A stretch of 64,000 nucleotides of DNA from Phycisphaerae bacterium RAS1 (lineage in GTDB: Bacteria > Planctomycetota > Phycisphaerae > UBA1845 > Fen-1342): contig SMLU01000001.1 in NCBI GenBank assembly GCA_007859745.1, positions 806,001-870,000 of the forward strand. The letters run 5' to 3'. Numbering within the stretch: position 1 is the first letter of the stretch; the number at the start of each line of letters is the position of its first letter. Positions 8,635-17,296 of this stretch are shown in pieces. The position numbers and the translations under genes are program-made. Below the pieces are notes generated by a model. It was not told where the DNA came from, made no database searches, and worked only from the letters and a program-made list of their open reading frames with translations.

Positions 8635-11499
8635 ATGAATCGTCCTCTGCGCATCGCGCGTTCCGGCGCGATCAGCCTCTGCCTTGCGCTGCTTTCACTG
8701 CCGATCGCGGTCGCTCAGACACTGCCCACCGATCCGTCGCTGGTCACGGGCGAGCTGGACAACGGACTGCGCTACATCGTCCGCCGGCACGCCGAGCCGC
8801 CGGGAAGGGCGACCGTCTGGATTCACTTCCACACCGGATCGCTGAACGAGACCGATGCACAGCGCGGCATCGCGCACTACCTGGAGCACATGGCCTTCAA
8901 CGGCTCTGAGAACTTCCCGCCCGGGTCGGTCGTGCCCTTCTTCCAGTCGCTGGGCATGACCTTCGGCCGCGACCAGAACGCGTTCACGAGCTTCGAGCAG
9001 ACGACCTATCAACTTTCGCTGCCGGATGCAAAGCCCGAGACCATCGCGAAGGGGCTGACGTTCTTCTCCGACGTCGCGGCCGGGCTCGCGCTATCGGCGA
9101 AGGAGATCGACGCCGAGCGGCAGATCATCCAGGAGGAGCGCCGCCGCGGACTTTCCGGGCGGCAGCGCGTGTCCAACTACGTGCTGGAGCGGCTCGCGCC
9201 GGGTTCGCTGTATGGCGTGCGGCTGCCGATCGGGACGGAAGAGACGATCAACAGCGTGAACGAAAAGGACTTTCGCGACTACTACGGCAAGTGGTACGGC
9301 GCGTCGAACGCGACGCTCATGGTCGTGGCTGACGCCGACCCGGCCGAGGTGACCCAGGCGATCAGCGCGAAGTTCGCGGGCCTGGCGAAGAAGCCGCGCC
9401 CCGCGCCGCAGGCGGTGAACGTCAGGCCGTATGAGAAGAGCGTCGCGATTGTCGCCAGCGACGCCGAGGTGAAATCGGAGGACGTGCGCATCACGAAGAT
9501 CGGCCCGCCGCGTCCACCGACGACCAGCGTGCCGCAGTATCGCGAAGACCTGGTGGCGCGCCTCGCAACGATGGCGATGAACGCACGGCTGGGGGACAAG
9601 GTCGCCCGCGGCGGAACCAGTTATCAAAACGCGCGCGTTTCGCTGGGCAATGACCCGGGGATCATGTATTCGGCCGAGATGTCCGCCCGCGCGGCGAGCG
9701 GAAAATGGCAGAATGCGCTTGAAGAGGCGGCGCTGGAGCTGCAGCGGGCGCGGGCCTTCGGCTTTACGCAGCGCGAGTTCGAGGACGCGACCAAGGAGAT
9801 CATCAGCGGCGCGGAGCGGGCGGTCGAAACCGAAAGCACGATTCCCGCCGGGGCGCTGATCGGCCGGCTGAACGGCGCGGTAACGTCCGAGGAACCGACG
9901 CTCTCTCCGCAGCAGCGGCTCGACCTGGTGAAGAAGCTGCTGCCCACGATCACGCGCGAGGAGGTTTCCAAGTGCTTTGCGGACGAGTTCAACCCCACCG
10001 CGGTCGCGTTCATCGCCACGCTGCCGGCCGGAGATAACGTTCCGACCGAGGCGACCTTGCTGGAGATCGGCACGAAGGCGCTGGCCGTGAGGCCGACCGC
10101 CGAAGCGGAGATCGCGCACGCCACGGAACTGATGGCGGGCAAGCCGATCACGGGGCAAGTCAAGGAAGGAGCCGAGCACGTCGAGAGCACCGTCTGGTCC
10201 GGCTGGCTGAGCAACAATGTCCGCGTTCACCACCGCTTCATGGACCAGCGCAAGAACGAGGTTTCATTCAACATCTCGCTGGTGGGCGGCGAGCTGCTGG
10301 AGACCGCCGACACGCGCGGCATCACGCAAGCCGCCCAGGTCGGCTGGTCACGGGCCGCCACGCAGAAACTCTCCTCCACCGACATCCGCGAGCTGATGAC
10401 CGGAAAGAAAGTCGACGTGCGCGGCGGCGGCGGGTTCGGGGGCGGCGGGCGGCGCGGACGCGGCGGCGGAATGGGCGGCCCCGGCGGCGGCGACGGAATC
10501 TCGCTCAACATCTCCGGCAACCCGGACGAGATCGAAACCGGCCTGCAACTGGCCTACCTCCTGCTCACCGAGCCGAAAATCGAGCAGGCGGCCTTCGACC
10601 AGTTCAAGACGGCCACGCGCGAGCGGCTCGAAGAGGCGAAGCTCAACCCGATGATGCTCGGAATGCAGACCGTCATGGCCGCCCCGTATCCGGATGACGA
10701 AGTTCGGACCAGGCCGCTGACCGTCGAGCAGGTGGACAAGCTTACGCTTGCAGCGGCGCAGGCCTGGCTGGAAAAGCTGATTCAGACTTCGCCGATCGAG
10801 GTGGTCGTCATCGGCGACATGCCGCGCGAACGGGCGCTGCAACTGGCGGCGCAGTATCTGGGCGCCCTGCCGGCCCGCGAGCGCATCAGCCCTGAAAGCT
10901 ACGCTTCCCTGCGGAAGCTGAAACGGCCGGCCGGCCCGCGCGTGATCGAGAAAACGCTCGCCACGCCGACGGAGCAGGCGTTCGTCCTGTCCGGGTTCTA
11001 CGGGTGCGACGAAACCAACCGGACGGACGTGCGCGCGCTGAACATGGCCTCGCGGATTCTCTCAACGCGCATGGTGAAGGAGGTTCGCGAGGAGGCGCAG
11101 CTTGTCTACAGCATCAGCGCCAGCTCACGCGCCGCCAGTACGTATCCGGGTTTCGGCGTCTTCTCCGCGGCCGCCCCGACCGAGCCGACCAAGGCCGGCC
11201 CGCTGGTGGAAAAGCTGGCGGAGATGTTCGCGACGTTTGCGAAGAACGGGCCGACGGATGAGGAGATGGACGTGGCCCGCAAGCAGATGGCCAAGACCTT
11301 CGAGGACCAGATGCGCGAGCCGGGCTACTGGTCCGGCCGGCTGAATCAGCTCACGTTCAGAGGCATCAGCCTGGATGACATTCTGAGCGAGCCGGCGGCG
11401 TACCAGTCGATGACCGCGGCGCAGGTTCGCGATGTTTTCGGCAAGTACTATTCGAAGGAAAACTCGATCGTCGTGAAGGTCGTGCCGACTGGAAAGTAG
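8635..11499 (+). CDS. Secreted M16 (insulinase/pitrilysin) zinc metallopeptidase
   Basis: 954 residues in the two-repeat M16 layout, most like PqqL-type peptidases (about 930 residues). A signal peptide (SLCLALLSLPIAVAQ) ends near residue 28, so it acts in the periplasm. The inverted zinc motif HYLEH is at residues 81-85, and the distal Glu lies in AKEIDAERQIIQEE about 75 residues later. The C-terminal half carries the usual inactive repeat with the R/Y region (ARAASTYPGFGVFSAAAPTEP). A Gly/Arg-rich insertion (about residues 598-622) interrupts the linker region. The start has GGAG eight bases upstream. It stands alone on its strand. The substrate cannot be told from sequence. Confidence 0.93.
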   Translation: MNRPLRIARSGAISLCLALLSLPIAVAQTLPTDPSLVTGELDNGLRYIVRRHAEPPGRATVWIHFHTGSLNETDAQRGIAHYLEHMAFNGSENFPPGSVVPFFQSLGMTFGRDQNAFTSFEQTTYQLSLPDAKPETIAKGLTFFSDVAAGLALSAKEIDAERQIIQEERRRGLSGRQRVSNYVLERLAPGSLYGVRLPIGTEETINSVNEKDFRDYYGKWYGASNATLMVVADADPAEVTQAISAKFAGLAKKPRPAPQAVNVRPYEKSVAIVASDAEVKSEDVRITKIGPPRPPTTSVPQYREDLVARLATMAMNARLGDKVARGGTSYQNARVSLGNDPGIMYSAEMSARAASGKWQNALEEAALELQRARAFGFTQREFEDATKEIISGAERAVETESTIPAGALIGRLNGAVTSEEPTLSPQQRLDLVKKLLPTITREEVSKCFADEFNPTAVAFIATLPAGDNVPTEATLLEIGTKALAVRPTAEAEIAHATELMAGKPITGQVKEGAEHVESTVWSGWLSNNVRVHHRFMDQRKNEVSFNISLVGGELLETADTRGITQAAQVGWSRAATQKLSSTDIRELMTGKKVDVRGGGGFGGGGRRGRGGGMGGPGGGDGISLNISGNPDEIETGLQLAYLLLTEPKIEQAAFDQFKTATRERLEEAKLNPMMLGMQTVMAAPYPDDEVRTRPLTVEQVDKLTLAAAQAWLEKLIQTSPIEVVVIGDMPRERALQLAAQYLGALPARERISPESYASLRKLKRPAGPRVIEKTLATPTEQAFVLSGFYGCDETNRTDVRALNMASRILSTRMVKEVREEAQLVYSISASSRAASTYPGFGVFSAAAPTEPTKAGPLVEKLAEMFATFAKNGPTDEEMDVARKQMAKTFEDQMREPGYWSGRLNQLTFRGISLDDILSEPAAYQSMTAAQVRDVFGKYYSKENSIVVKVVPTGK

Positions 11500-11503
11500 G
11501 AAT

Positions 11504-11588
11504 TGGGGAGTGCGGGCGTCTCGCCCGCTCGAACGGACAGGTTGCCGGTTGCTCGTCTGCACGGCGGGCCAGAGGCCCGCACTCCCCA
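11504..11588. repeat. Inverted repeat (ggggagtgcgggc ... gcccgcactcccc)
   Basis: The outer arms tggggagtgcgggc and gcccgcactcccca are perfect complements, with inner hairpins gggcgtctcgccc and gggccagaggccc. The same family recurs at 54261. It lies between the convergent M16 and dioxygenase genes. Confidence 0.8.
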
Positions 11589-11602
11589 CAGTGTACGCGG
11601 CG

Positions 11603-12391
11603 TTACAGCTCGTGCCGGATGGCCCACAGGTCGGGAAACACCGGCTTGAAAAGCGATTCTTTGAGGAATGCCACGCCCGGTGAGCCGCCGGTGCCCTTCT
11701 TCGCGCCGATCGTGCGTTCGACCGCCTTCACGTGGCGGTAGCGCCACTCCTGCAAGCCCTCGTCGAAGTCGGTCATCAGCTCCAGCAGAATCGCCAGGTC
11801 GGGCCGCTGCTTGTAGATGCGCAGCAGCTCGGCCTGCACGCGCGCGTCCGGCTGGTTTGACTGCCGCGCGTCGCGGTTCTTCAGGTCGGCCGGCACGGTC
11901 GCCCCGACGCATTCGAGAAAATCGTAGAAGTGATCGATGACGCTTCGCTCGGCCAGCCGCCGCAGGAGCGCCTGGTAGCCGCGCGACTCGGGGCCGTAGA
12001 GCGCGGCGAAGTTCATGTCCGGCCGCTTGTAGCCCAGCACGAATTCCAGCTCGCGGAACTGGGCCGACTGGAATCCGGAGGCGGTTTCGAGCCGGTCGCG
12101 GAAGCTGGTGAAGGACATGGGAGTCATGGTTTCGAGGATGTCGAGCTGGCCGACGAGCGTCTTGAGGATCGTGCGGCAGCGCTTGAAGGTGTGCAGCGCG
12201 CCGTACACGTCGCCGGCGGAGAAATCGCGTTTCACCTTGTCGAGCTCGTGCAGGATCAGCTTGAACCAAAGCTCGTAGACCTGGTGAATGACGATGAACA
12301 GCATCTCGTCATGCTCCGGCGGGCTGGAGCGCGGGTGCTGCAGATCGAGCAGGCGGTCGATGTCGAGGTAGGCGCCGTAGGTGAGGGCCAC
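11603..12391 (-). CDS. kynA: Tryptophan 2,3-dioxygenase
   Basis: 262 residues, normal for bacterial TDO (about 260-300). It is a haem enzyme that opens the indole ring of L-tryptophan to N-formylkynurenine, the first step of the kynurenine pathway. Family motifs are LTYGAYLDIDRLLDLQ, HDEMLFIVIHQVYELWFK (distal His near residue 36), MTPMSFTSFRDRLETASGFQ, and WRYRHVKAVERTIG (proximal haem His near 220) followed by KKGTGGSPG. It is the last gene of a minus-strand group with kmo and an unknown gene, with a 42-bp gap upstream. This supports a tryptophan-degradation or NAD-precursor role; formamidase and kynureninase are not in the window. Confidence 0.96.
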   Translation of the reverse strand: MALTYGAYLDIDRLLDLQHPRSSPPEHDEMLFIVIHQVYELWFKLILHELDKVKRDFSAGDVYGALHTFKRCRTILKTLVGQLDILETMTPMSFTSFRDRLETASGFQSAQFRELEFVLGYKRPDMNFAALYGPESRGYQALLRRLAERSVIDHFYDFLECVGATVPADLKNRDARQSNQPDARVQAELLRIYKQRPDLAILLELMTDFDEGLQEWRYRHVKAVERTIGAKKGTGGSPGVAFLKESLFKPVFPDLWAIRHEL

Positions 12392-12433
12392 GCGATTCTC
12401 CTCGCGGTTGCAGTGGGACAGGGCCGTCCCCGA

Positions 12434-12868
12434 TCAGGGATCGGATTTGTGTCTAATCTCGGCAGCGGCCAACGCGGCGAACGCCCGGCGAAACGCGTCC
12501 GGCGTCAGTCCCTCCATTGGAACCGCGGCGTGCGCCGGCAACGAACGTGACCCGAGGCAGAGCTTGTCGTCGCGCAACGCGATCGTGGCCTCGATGCTGC
12601 CGCCACGCTCGAGGGGCTCGATTGCCTTGAAGACTTCAACGATCCGGCGCCAGTCCTTGGGCCGCGTCGGGGCAAGACAGAAGAACACCTGGATGATTCC
12701 GCGCCTCACGCGATAGAAGCCGCTCTCATCTTCAAAGGTCGGCGTCCACTCCCCAGCGGAGGCGCTCACGGGAAACTTGTAGACCCAGGCCTCGCCGATC
12801 GGCGATTGCTCATACTCAATGGTCCAGTCATGTTCGAATGCGAACCGTTTGGCGCTGGGTTCAGGCAC
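12434..12868 (-). CDS. Unknown protein between kmo and tryptophan dioxygenase
   Basis: 144 residues. GTG 12868 is chosen because AGGAGAG sits six bases upstream; longer in-frame starts would overlap the end of kmo. The sequence (WTIEYEQSPIGEAWVYKFP, YRVRRGIIQVFFCLAPTRP, LTPDAFRRAFAALAAAE) has no signal peptide or membrane segment and no motif I recognise. It lacks the HxHx(3-4)E pattern of the cupin 3-hydroxyanthranilate dioxygenase, so it is not an obvious missing pathway enzyme. Its position between two kynurenine-pathway genes, 55 and 42 bp from them, suggests co-transcription and possibly an accessory role. Confidence 0.75.
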   Translation of the reverse strand: MPEPSAKRFAFEHDWTIEYEQSPIGEAWVYKFPVSASAGEWTPTFEDESGFYRVRRGIIQVFFCLAPTRPKDWRRIVEVFKAIEPLERGGSIEATIALRDDKLCLGSRSLPAHAAVPMEGLTPDAFRRAFAALAAAEIRHKSDP

Positions 12869-12923
12869 GTGGGCTCTCCTACTCGCCACCGGAAACGCGG
12901 CATTCTTCGTTCGACATCGGGTG

Positions 12924-14381
12924 TCACGGATCGCGGACGCCGATCGAGCGGAGCATCTCGCGGCCCGACCGTCCGTTTTGGTGGATGATCCATGCCGCAA
13001 CGCCGACCAGCAGCGCCGCGAGCGTTGCGCTCAGCGTCCAGCCGCCGCGAAGCGCCAGGAAGAGCGCCACGCTCAGCAACAGAGCGGCCACGACGGCCAT
13101 GACCGCCGCCAGCACGCGGTCCTGCCGCCGCGCCCGCCTCACGGCATCGCCATACGGCACGAGCGAGAACGACACCATCGTATACAGCGGCGTGTAAACG
13201 CCCGGCAGCGCGCGGTGCAGTGTGCGGTCGATCCGCTTGTACATGCGGAACGCCCGCGAGGCGGTCTTGTCGCGCATCTCGATGAAATTCTTCAGCGCCA
13301 GGTCGGCGATCGCGTCTGCGTGCGGCTTGCGGCGGCCGGCGTAGTCGCCGAAGACGCGCGGCCAATCGGGCGCCAGTTCGCGGATGCACTCGTCCAGCGC
13401 CACGCAGTCCTCGAAGCTCGCGTTCGCGCCTTGCCCGTAAAACGGCACGACAGCGTGCGCGGCGTCGCCCAGCAGCACGATCTTGCCCTGGTAATTCCAC
13501 GGCGCGCAACGGACCGTCATCATCGCCCCGGTCGGATTCGCGCGGAAATCCTCGACAAGCGTGGGCATCAGCGGCACCGCATCCGGAAACTGCGTGATGA
13601 AGAACTGCCGCACGTCGGCATCCGTCCGCAGCGACGCGAAGCTCAGCGGTCCGTCATGCTGGAAGAACAGCGTGCAGGTATAGGAGCCGTCGAAGTTCGG
13701 CAGAGCGATCATCATGAAGCTGCGCCGCGGCCAGATATGCAGGGCGTTGCGCTCCATGCGGAAACCGCCGCCCTCCGCCGGCGGGATGGTCAGCTCCTTG
13801 TATCCGTGCGCCAGGTAGTGCTGCGAGTAATCGAAGCGGTCGAGCCGCTGCATCGAGCGGCGGACGGCCGAGAACGCCCCGTCCACGCCGAGAACGACGT
13901 CGCCGGCGCTCTCGAGGGTTTCGTTTGTCTCGGTGTTGATCAGCCGGGCGGCGGGGCGCTCCAGATCGACGTCGGTGCAGCGGTGATTGAAGTGCACGGC
14001 AACATTGGGCATGGCGCGGGCGGCGGCGATGGTGACGCTGTTCAGCGTCGCCCGGCCGATCGAGTTGATGCAGCAGTTCGGGTCCTTGTCGTAGGGTTGA
14101 AAATGCAGGCCGCCATCCAGCGAATGAATCATGCGGCCGCGCATCGGGACGGCGGACTTGAGGATCTCGTCAGCCAGGCCGACCTGTTGCAGCGCGTGAA
14201 TGCCGCGGGTCGAAATCGCGAGGTTGATCGAGCGGCCGCCGACGAGATTGCCGGCGTGCGGGTCGGCGCGGCGTTCGTAGAGGTCGACCTTGTAGCCGCG
14301 GCGGCCGAGGTAGGTGGCCATGAGCGCCCCGGCCAGGCCGCCGCCGATGAGCGAGAATCGCGGTTCTTGAGCGCCGGGCAT
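12924..14381 (-). CDS. kmo: Kynurenine 3-monooxygenase with C-terminal membrane segments
   Basis: 485 residues from ATG 14381. It is an FAD-dependent aromatic hydroxylase converting kynurenine to 3-hydroxykynurenine with NADPH and O2. The Rossmann motif (FSLIGGGLAGALMATYLGRR) is at the N-terminus, and GRSINLAISTRG, GVDGAFSAVRR and GDAAHAVVPFYGQGANASFE are typical of KMO. The last 70 residues hold two hydrophobic helices (VLAAVMAVVAALLLSVALFL and LSATLAALLVGVAAWII), so it is probably membrane-anchored like eukaryotic KMO. A further upstream in-frame ATG (14495) would translate an inverted repeat and is rejected. It is the first gene of the kmo / unknown / dioxygenase group. Confidence 0.94.
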   Translation of the reverse strand: MPGAQEPRFSLIGGGLAGALMATYLGRRGYKVDLYERRADPHAGNLVGGRSINLAISTRGIHALQQVGLADEILKSAVPMRGRMIHSLDGGLHFQPYDKDPNCCINSIGRATLNSVTIAAARAMPNVAVHFNHRCTDVDLERPAARLINTETNETLESAGDVVLGVDGAFSAVRRSMQRLDRFDYSQHYLAHGYKELTIPPAEGGGFRMERNALHIWPRRSFMMIALPNFDGSYTCTLFFQHDGPLSFASLRTDADVRQFFITQFPDAVPLMPTLVEDFRANPTGAMMTVRCAPWNYQGKIVLLGDAAHAVVPFYGQGANASFEDCVALDECIRELAPDWPRVFGDYAGRRKPHADAIADLALKNFIEMRDKTASRAFRMYKRIDRTLHRALPGVYTPLYTMVSFSLVPYGDAVRRARRQDRVLAAVMAVVAALLLSVALFLALRGGWTLSATLAALLVGVAAWIIHQNGRSGREMLRSIGVRDP

Positions 14382-14453
14382 GCAGGCGAATTTAACGTCA
14401 GCAGGGCCGGAGCGGCAACTCGCAGCGAAGGGTGAGAACTGGTCAAGATTTCC

Positions 14454-14516
14454 GGGGAGCATCGGCGTCCCGCCGGTGCAATTCTGCACTCGCACCGGCG
14501 GGACGCCGATGCTCCC
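14454..14516. repeat. Hairpin repeat (ggggagcatcggcg ... cgccgatgctccc)
   Basis: A near-perfect hairpin with 25-nt arms (gggagcatcggcgtcccgcc/ggcgggacgccgatgctccc) around attctgcact. The same sequence recurs at 51182, and a variant at 27901. Upstream, gaactggtcaagat matches the outer arm of the copy at 51167. Confidence 0.85.
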
Positions 14517-14522
14517 TGTGCG

Positions 14523-14581
14523 GCCGACGATGTGCCAAGACGCCTCGAAATCCGCCGTCGGCCACTGAGGGCCGACGTTAC
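14523..14581. repeat. Repeat related to the element at 61149
   Basis: gccgacgatgtg, then about 20 nt, then gccgtcggccactgagggccgacg. The same order of blocks occurs at 61168-61225. This copy lacks the left outer arm. Confidence 0.6.
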
Positions 14582-14621
14582 CGGCGCCCGCAGCGGCGTG
14601 CGGATTGCCCCGGCCGCACGA

Positions 14622-16313
14622 TCAGGCCGGCCTGGCGAAGTGCCGTGAGCCGAGCGTCAGGGACGACGCGCTGATGATCAGGCTGAACGCGACCAGGGCC
14701 AGCACCGTGCGATACGTCCGCACGCTGAACTCGCGCGGCAGCTCGAGCGAATTCTGAATCTCGTTCAGGCTCAGGGCCCCGACGCCCGCGACCACCACCG
14801 CCACGAACAGCATGCTGCAGATCAGGTTCAGCGTGCCGCCGAAGCTGGAAGCGATGCGGGCCGGGTTGCGCTCTCCCAGGACCGGGAAACGCGCTCCCAG
14901 GCCGACCGACAAGCTGCACAGCCCGGCGCAGATGAGCGCGCTGACCAGGAGGTGCAGCCGCACCCAGTTGGCGGGCAACCCCAGCATGCTCGTGGCCAGA
15001 CCCATGACGCCGATGGAACACAGGCCGGTCACAGTGAACGCGAACAGGAACTTGGCGGACAGGAGCGTCACCGGCCGCAGCGGCAGGAGCCCCAGCAGCC
15101 AGCGCTGCTGGCTTTCGAGCGAAAGCAGGGGATAGACGAAGCGGCTCGTGAACGTCGCCAGGATCAGGCTGACGGTGGTGAGGTTCAAAAACGCGATCAG
15201 CCCCTTGATGCGTGCGTCCTCCAGGTCGAGCGGCAGGCGCTTGAGGTTCAGGGCGTAGACGATGAGCAGCCCCAGCATGATGACCATCTGGCTCCACTGC
15301 ATCGCATCGCGCGCGAACGTGCGCATGTCCTTGAGCATCACGCTCCGCATGCGGGTCGGCACGTAGAAGAACAGGACGGTGCACGCGGCCTGCGTGATCC
15401 ACCCGCTGCGGATCGCCCCGCTGCCGCGTCCGCCCTGTGCCCGGCTGTAGGCTTCGGGCCAGGTGGCGCCCAGCAGGTTGATGGTCATCCAGGCCAGGAA
15501 CGCCGAGTTGGCCGCGACAATGCCCAGCCAGTAAATGCTGCCGGCGACATCGCGATCGATCGCGGCGATGACGCCCTGCGCGGTCCAGGTGCTGGGCAGC
15601 AGGCGTGTGCGGACCATGCCGATCTGGGCGAATAGCGTCTTGAGCCAGTCTTCCGACGATAGATCGCCGTGCGAGACGCGCCACATGTAGGCCACCAGCG
15701 TGGCAAACAGCAGCGTGCCGATCACGACCGCCAGGCGCATGGGCCGATGCGGAGCGAACATGGCCACGCCCCAGGCGATCAGCAGCCCGACGGTGCCGGG
15801 GATCAGCATGAATCCGAGAAAATGGGCCACGAAGAGCGGGTAATAGGTCCAGTCGACCGGCGTATTGCGGACGATGGCGAGCATGAGCGGCACGCCCATC
15901 AGCATGAACGACCAGCTCGACATCAGCATGCACTCGATCCACTTCACGCACACCGCGTGGCGCGGATTCACCGGCATGGCCAGCAGGTGCGTCGGTTCGC
16001 TCTGCCCATAGAGGCTGCCGAAGGCGAGGATGGCGTCGGAAAAAATCAGCATCACCGCCAGGAGCAGAAAGAAGTGCATCAGGATCTGCTGGTTGGCGAC
16101 GATCGCCACCAGGTCCCACGCGCGCACCTGGCGAAAAACGGCGGCGATCAGGAAATAGAGCGCCGCCCAAATCAGCGACAAAAGCGCCAGCACGACGAAC
16201 GTGCGCCAGGGCGCCTCGCGCAGGAGCTGGTCAAACGCATTGCGGAGCTGCGTCAGGCGCGAGAGGACCAACACGGTGAAATCGGAGCGGCGGCGATCAG
16301 GCGAGGGTCTCAT
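14622..16313 (-). CDS. Multi-spanning membrane protein, ABC-2 permease-like
   Basis: 563 residues from ATG 16313 (MRPSPDRRRSDFTVLV). A longer frame would start inside an inverted repeat and is rejected. About twelve hydrophobic stretches occur in two clusters: residues about 35-290 (VVLALLSLIWAALYFLIAAVF, LLLAVMLIFSDAILAFGSLYG) and 310-560. The organisation resembles ABC-2-type permeases with a long cytoplasmic middle. The loop LYGQSEPTHLLAMPVNPRHA is typical of such permeases, where it precedes the coupling helix. No ATP-binding subunit lies next to it, so its partner must be elsewhere. The substrate is unknown. Confidence 0.75.
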   Translation of the reverse strand: MRPSPDRRRSDFTVLVLSRLTQLRNAFDQLLREAPWRTFVVLALLSLIWAALYFLIAAVFRQVRAWDLVAIVANQQILMHFFLLLAVMLIFSDAILAFGSLYGQSEPTHLLAMPVNPRHAVCVKWIECMLMSSWSFMLMGVPLMLAIVRNTPVDWTYYPLFVAHFLGFMLIPGTVGLLIAWGVAMFAPHRPMRLAVVIGTLLFATLVAYMWRVSHGDLSSEDWLKTLFAQIGMVRTRLLPSTWTAQGVIAAIDRDVAGSIYWLGIVAANSAFLAWMTINLLGATWPEAYSRAQGGRGSGAIRSGWITQAACTVLFFYVPTRMRSVMLKDMRTFARDAMQWSQMVIMLGLLIVYALNLKRLPLDLEDARIKGLIAFLNLTTVSLILATFTSRFVYPLLSLESQQRWLLGLLPLRPVTLLSAKFLFAFTVTGLCSIGVMGLATSMLGLPANWVRLHLLVSALICAGLCSLSVGLGARFPVLGERNPARIASSFGGTLNLICSMLFVAVVVAGVGALSLNEIQNSLELPREFSVRTYRTVLALVAFSLIISASSLTLGSRHFARPA

Positions 16314-16317
16314 CAAT

Positions 16318-16484
16318 CGTAGGGTCCGCCGTGCGGACCGACTCAGGTAGGGTCCGCTGTGCGGACCGACGCGCGGCCGGGCCACTCTCAATATCATACG
16401 CGACGCGCGTTGGAATGCTCTCGCGATCCATGGCCCGCACAGCGGACCCTACCGGATTCGACGGTCCGCACAGCGGACCCTACC
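16318..16484. repeat. Cluster of four 'gggtccgctgtgcggacc' hairpins
   Basis: Two copies of gtagggtccgc(c/t)gtgcggaccgac (16319, 16347) face two inverted copies (cggtccgcacagcggaccctacc, to 16453 and 16484). Each unit is itself a hairpin, and together they form a larger inverted repeat. Two more units lie at 18399-18473. Confidence 0.85.
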
Positions 16485-16493
16485 GATCATCTC

Positions 16494-16985
16494 TCAGGCC
16501 CCGCGCGTCGATCGCAGCGCTTCGCGCAGAAGATCGCGCAGAGAATGGAACTGCTCGGGCGGAAGCGGCAAGCGGGCTTCCTTCGGCCGGGCCCAGATCG
16601 GTCGGCCCCACCAGCCGTCATCCGCATAGCGCGGGATGACGTGGCCGTGCAGATGCGGCACTTCGTTGCCAAGGATGGCATAGTTGAGCTTGGCCGGCCG
16701 GCAGACGGCGTGCACGGCCGCAGCCAAGGCCGTCACATCCTTCATGAACTGCTTGCGCTCCAGGATCGAAAGCTCGAACAGCTCGGTGAGGTGCCGCGGG
16801 AAGACGAGGATGCAGTACCCGCGAAACGCGGCGTCATCCTGAAGCAGGATTCGTCCGGAGGGGCAGGCGGCGACCAGAGCCGGATCGTCCGCGGTCGCGG
16901 CGTCGTTGGCGCGGCACATCGGGCAGCCGGTCCCATCGATGAGTCCGGTCCACTTTGCTTCGTCAAACACGGGGGCATGCTCCAT
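16494..16985 (-). CDS. HIT-family nucleotide hydrolase/transferase
   Basis: 163 residues from ATG 16985 (MEHAPVFDEAKW). Further upstream in-frame ATGs add a poorly conserved-looking extension. The histidine-triad signature HLHGHVIPRY is at about residues 115-124, preceded by LNYAILGNEVP, which is diagnostic of HIT proteins. An N-terminal TGCPMCR and the triad region could bind zinc, as in several HIT proteins. Such enzymes act on nucleoside phosphoramidates or dinucleoside polyphosphates; the exact substrate is unknown. It ends ten bases from the hairpin cluster and is on the same strand as the permease downstream. Confidence 0.9.
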   Translation of the reverse strand: MEHAPVFDEAKWTGLIDGTGCPMCRANDAATADDPALVAACPSGRILLQDDAAFRGYCILVFPRHLTELFELSILERKQFMKDVTALAAAVHAVCRPAKLNYAILGNEVPHLHGHVIPRYADDGWWGRPIWARPKEARLPLPPEQFHSLRDLLREALRSTRGA

Positions 16986-17150
16986 CAGGCCGGTCCTGGC
17001 CGTCGTCCGCAGGGCAGCATATCCGCGCCGGGCGCGGCCGGGGACGCAAAGTTCAGAGTTCAAAGTAGCAAGTCGAAGTTTGGCAACTCGCTCCTCTGAA
17101 CTCGCCTTGAACCCGCCCGACTTCGACAAATACGACGACGACTGATTCTC

Positions 17151-17180
17151 CGTGCCTCTGTGCCTCTGTGGTTGTTTTCC
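17151..17180. repeat. 'cgtgcctctgtgcctctgtgg' dispersed repeat
   Basis: Followed by ttgttttccg. The same word recurs at 59815 within the recO 3' end and, inverted, as an array at 59496. I know this word as a common dispersed repeat in planctomycete genomes. No gene is evident in 17130-17260. Confidence 0.7.
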
Positions 17181-17296
17181 GGATTCAAGTTCGAAATAGG
17201 TGTTGGTCTCCGACGGGCTACTGCGGCTGGGCGGGGCAAGACGGCCCGCCTTGACGGGCGCGCGGTGTGCAGCGAGACTCTGATCCGAAGCGGCCT

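Noticed and set aside
12434-12868. The unknown gene as 3-hydroxyanthranilate dioxygenase
   Set aside because: It lacks the HxHx(3-4)E metal pattern and the C-terminal CxxC ribbon expected of that cupin enzyme.
14382-14495. N-terminal extension of kmo to ATG 14495
   Set aside because: It translates the hairpin at 14454 and precedes the normal Rossmann start by 38 residues.
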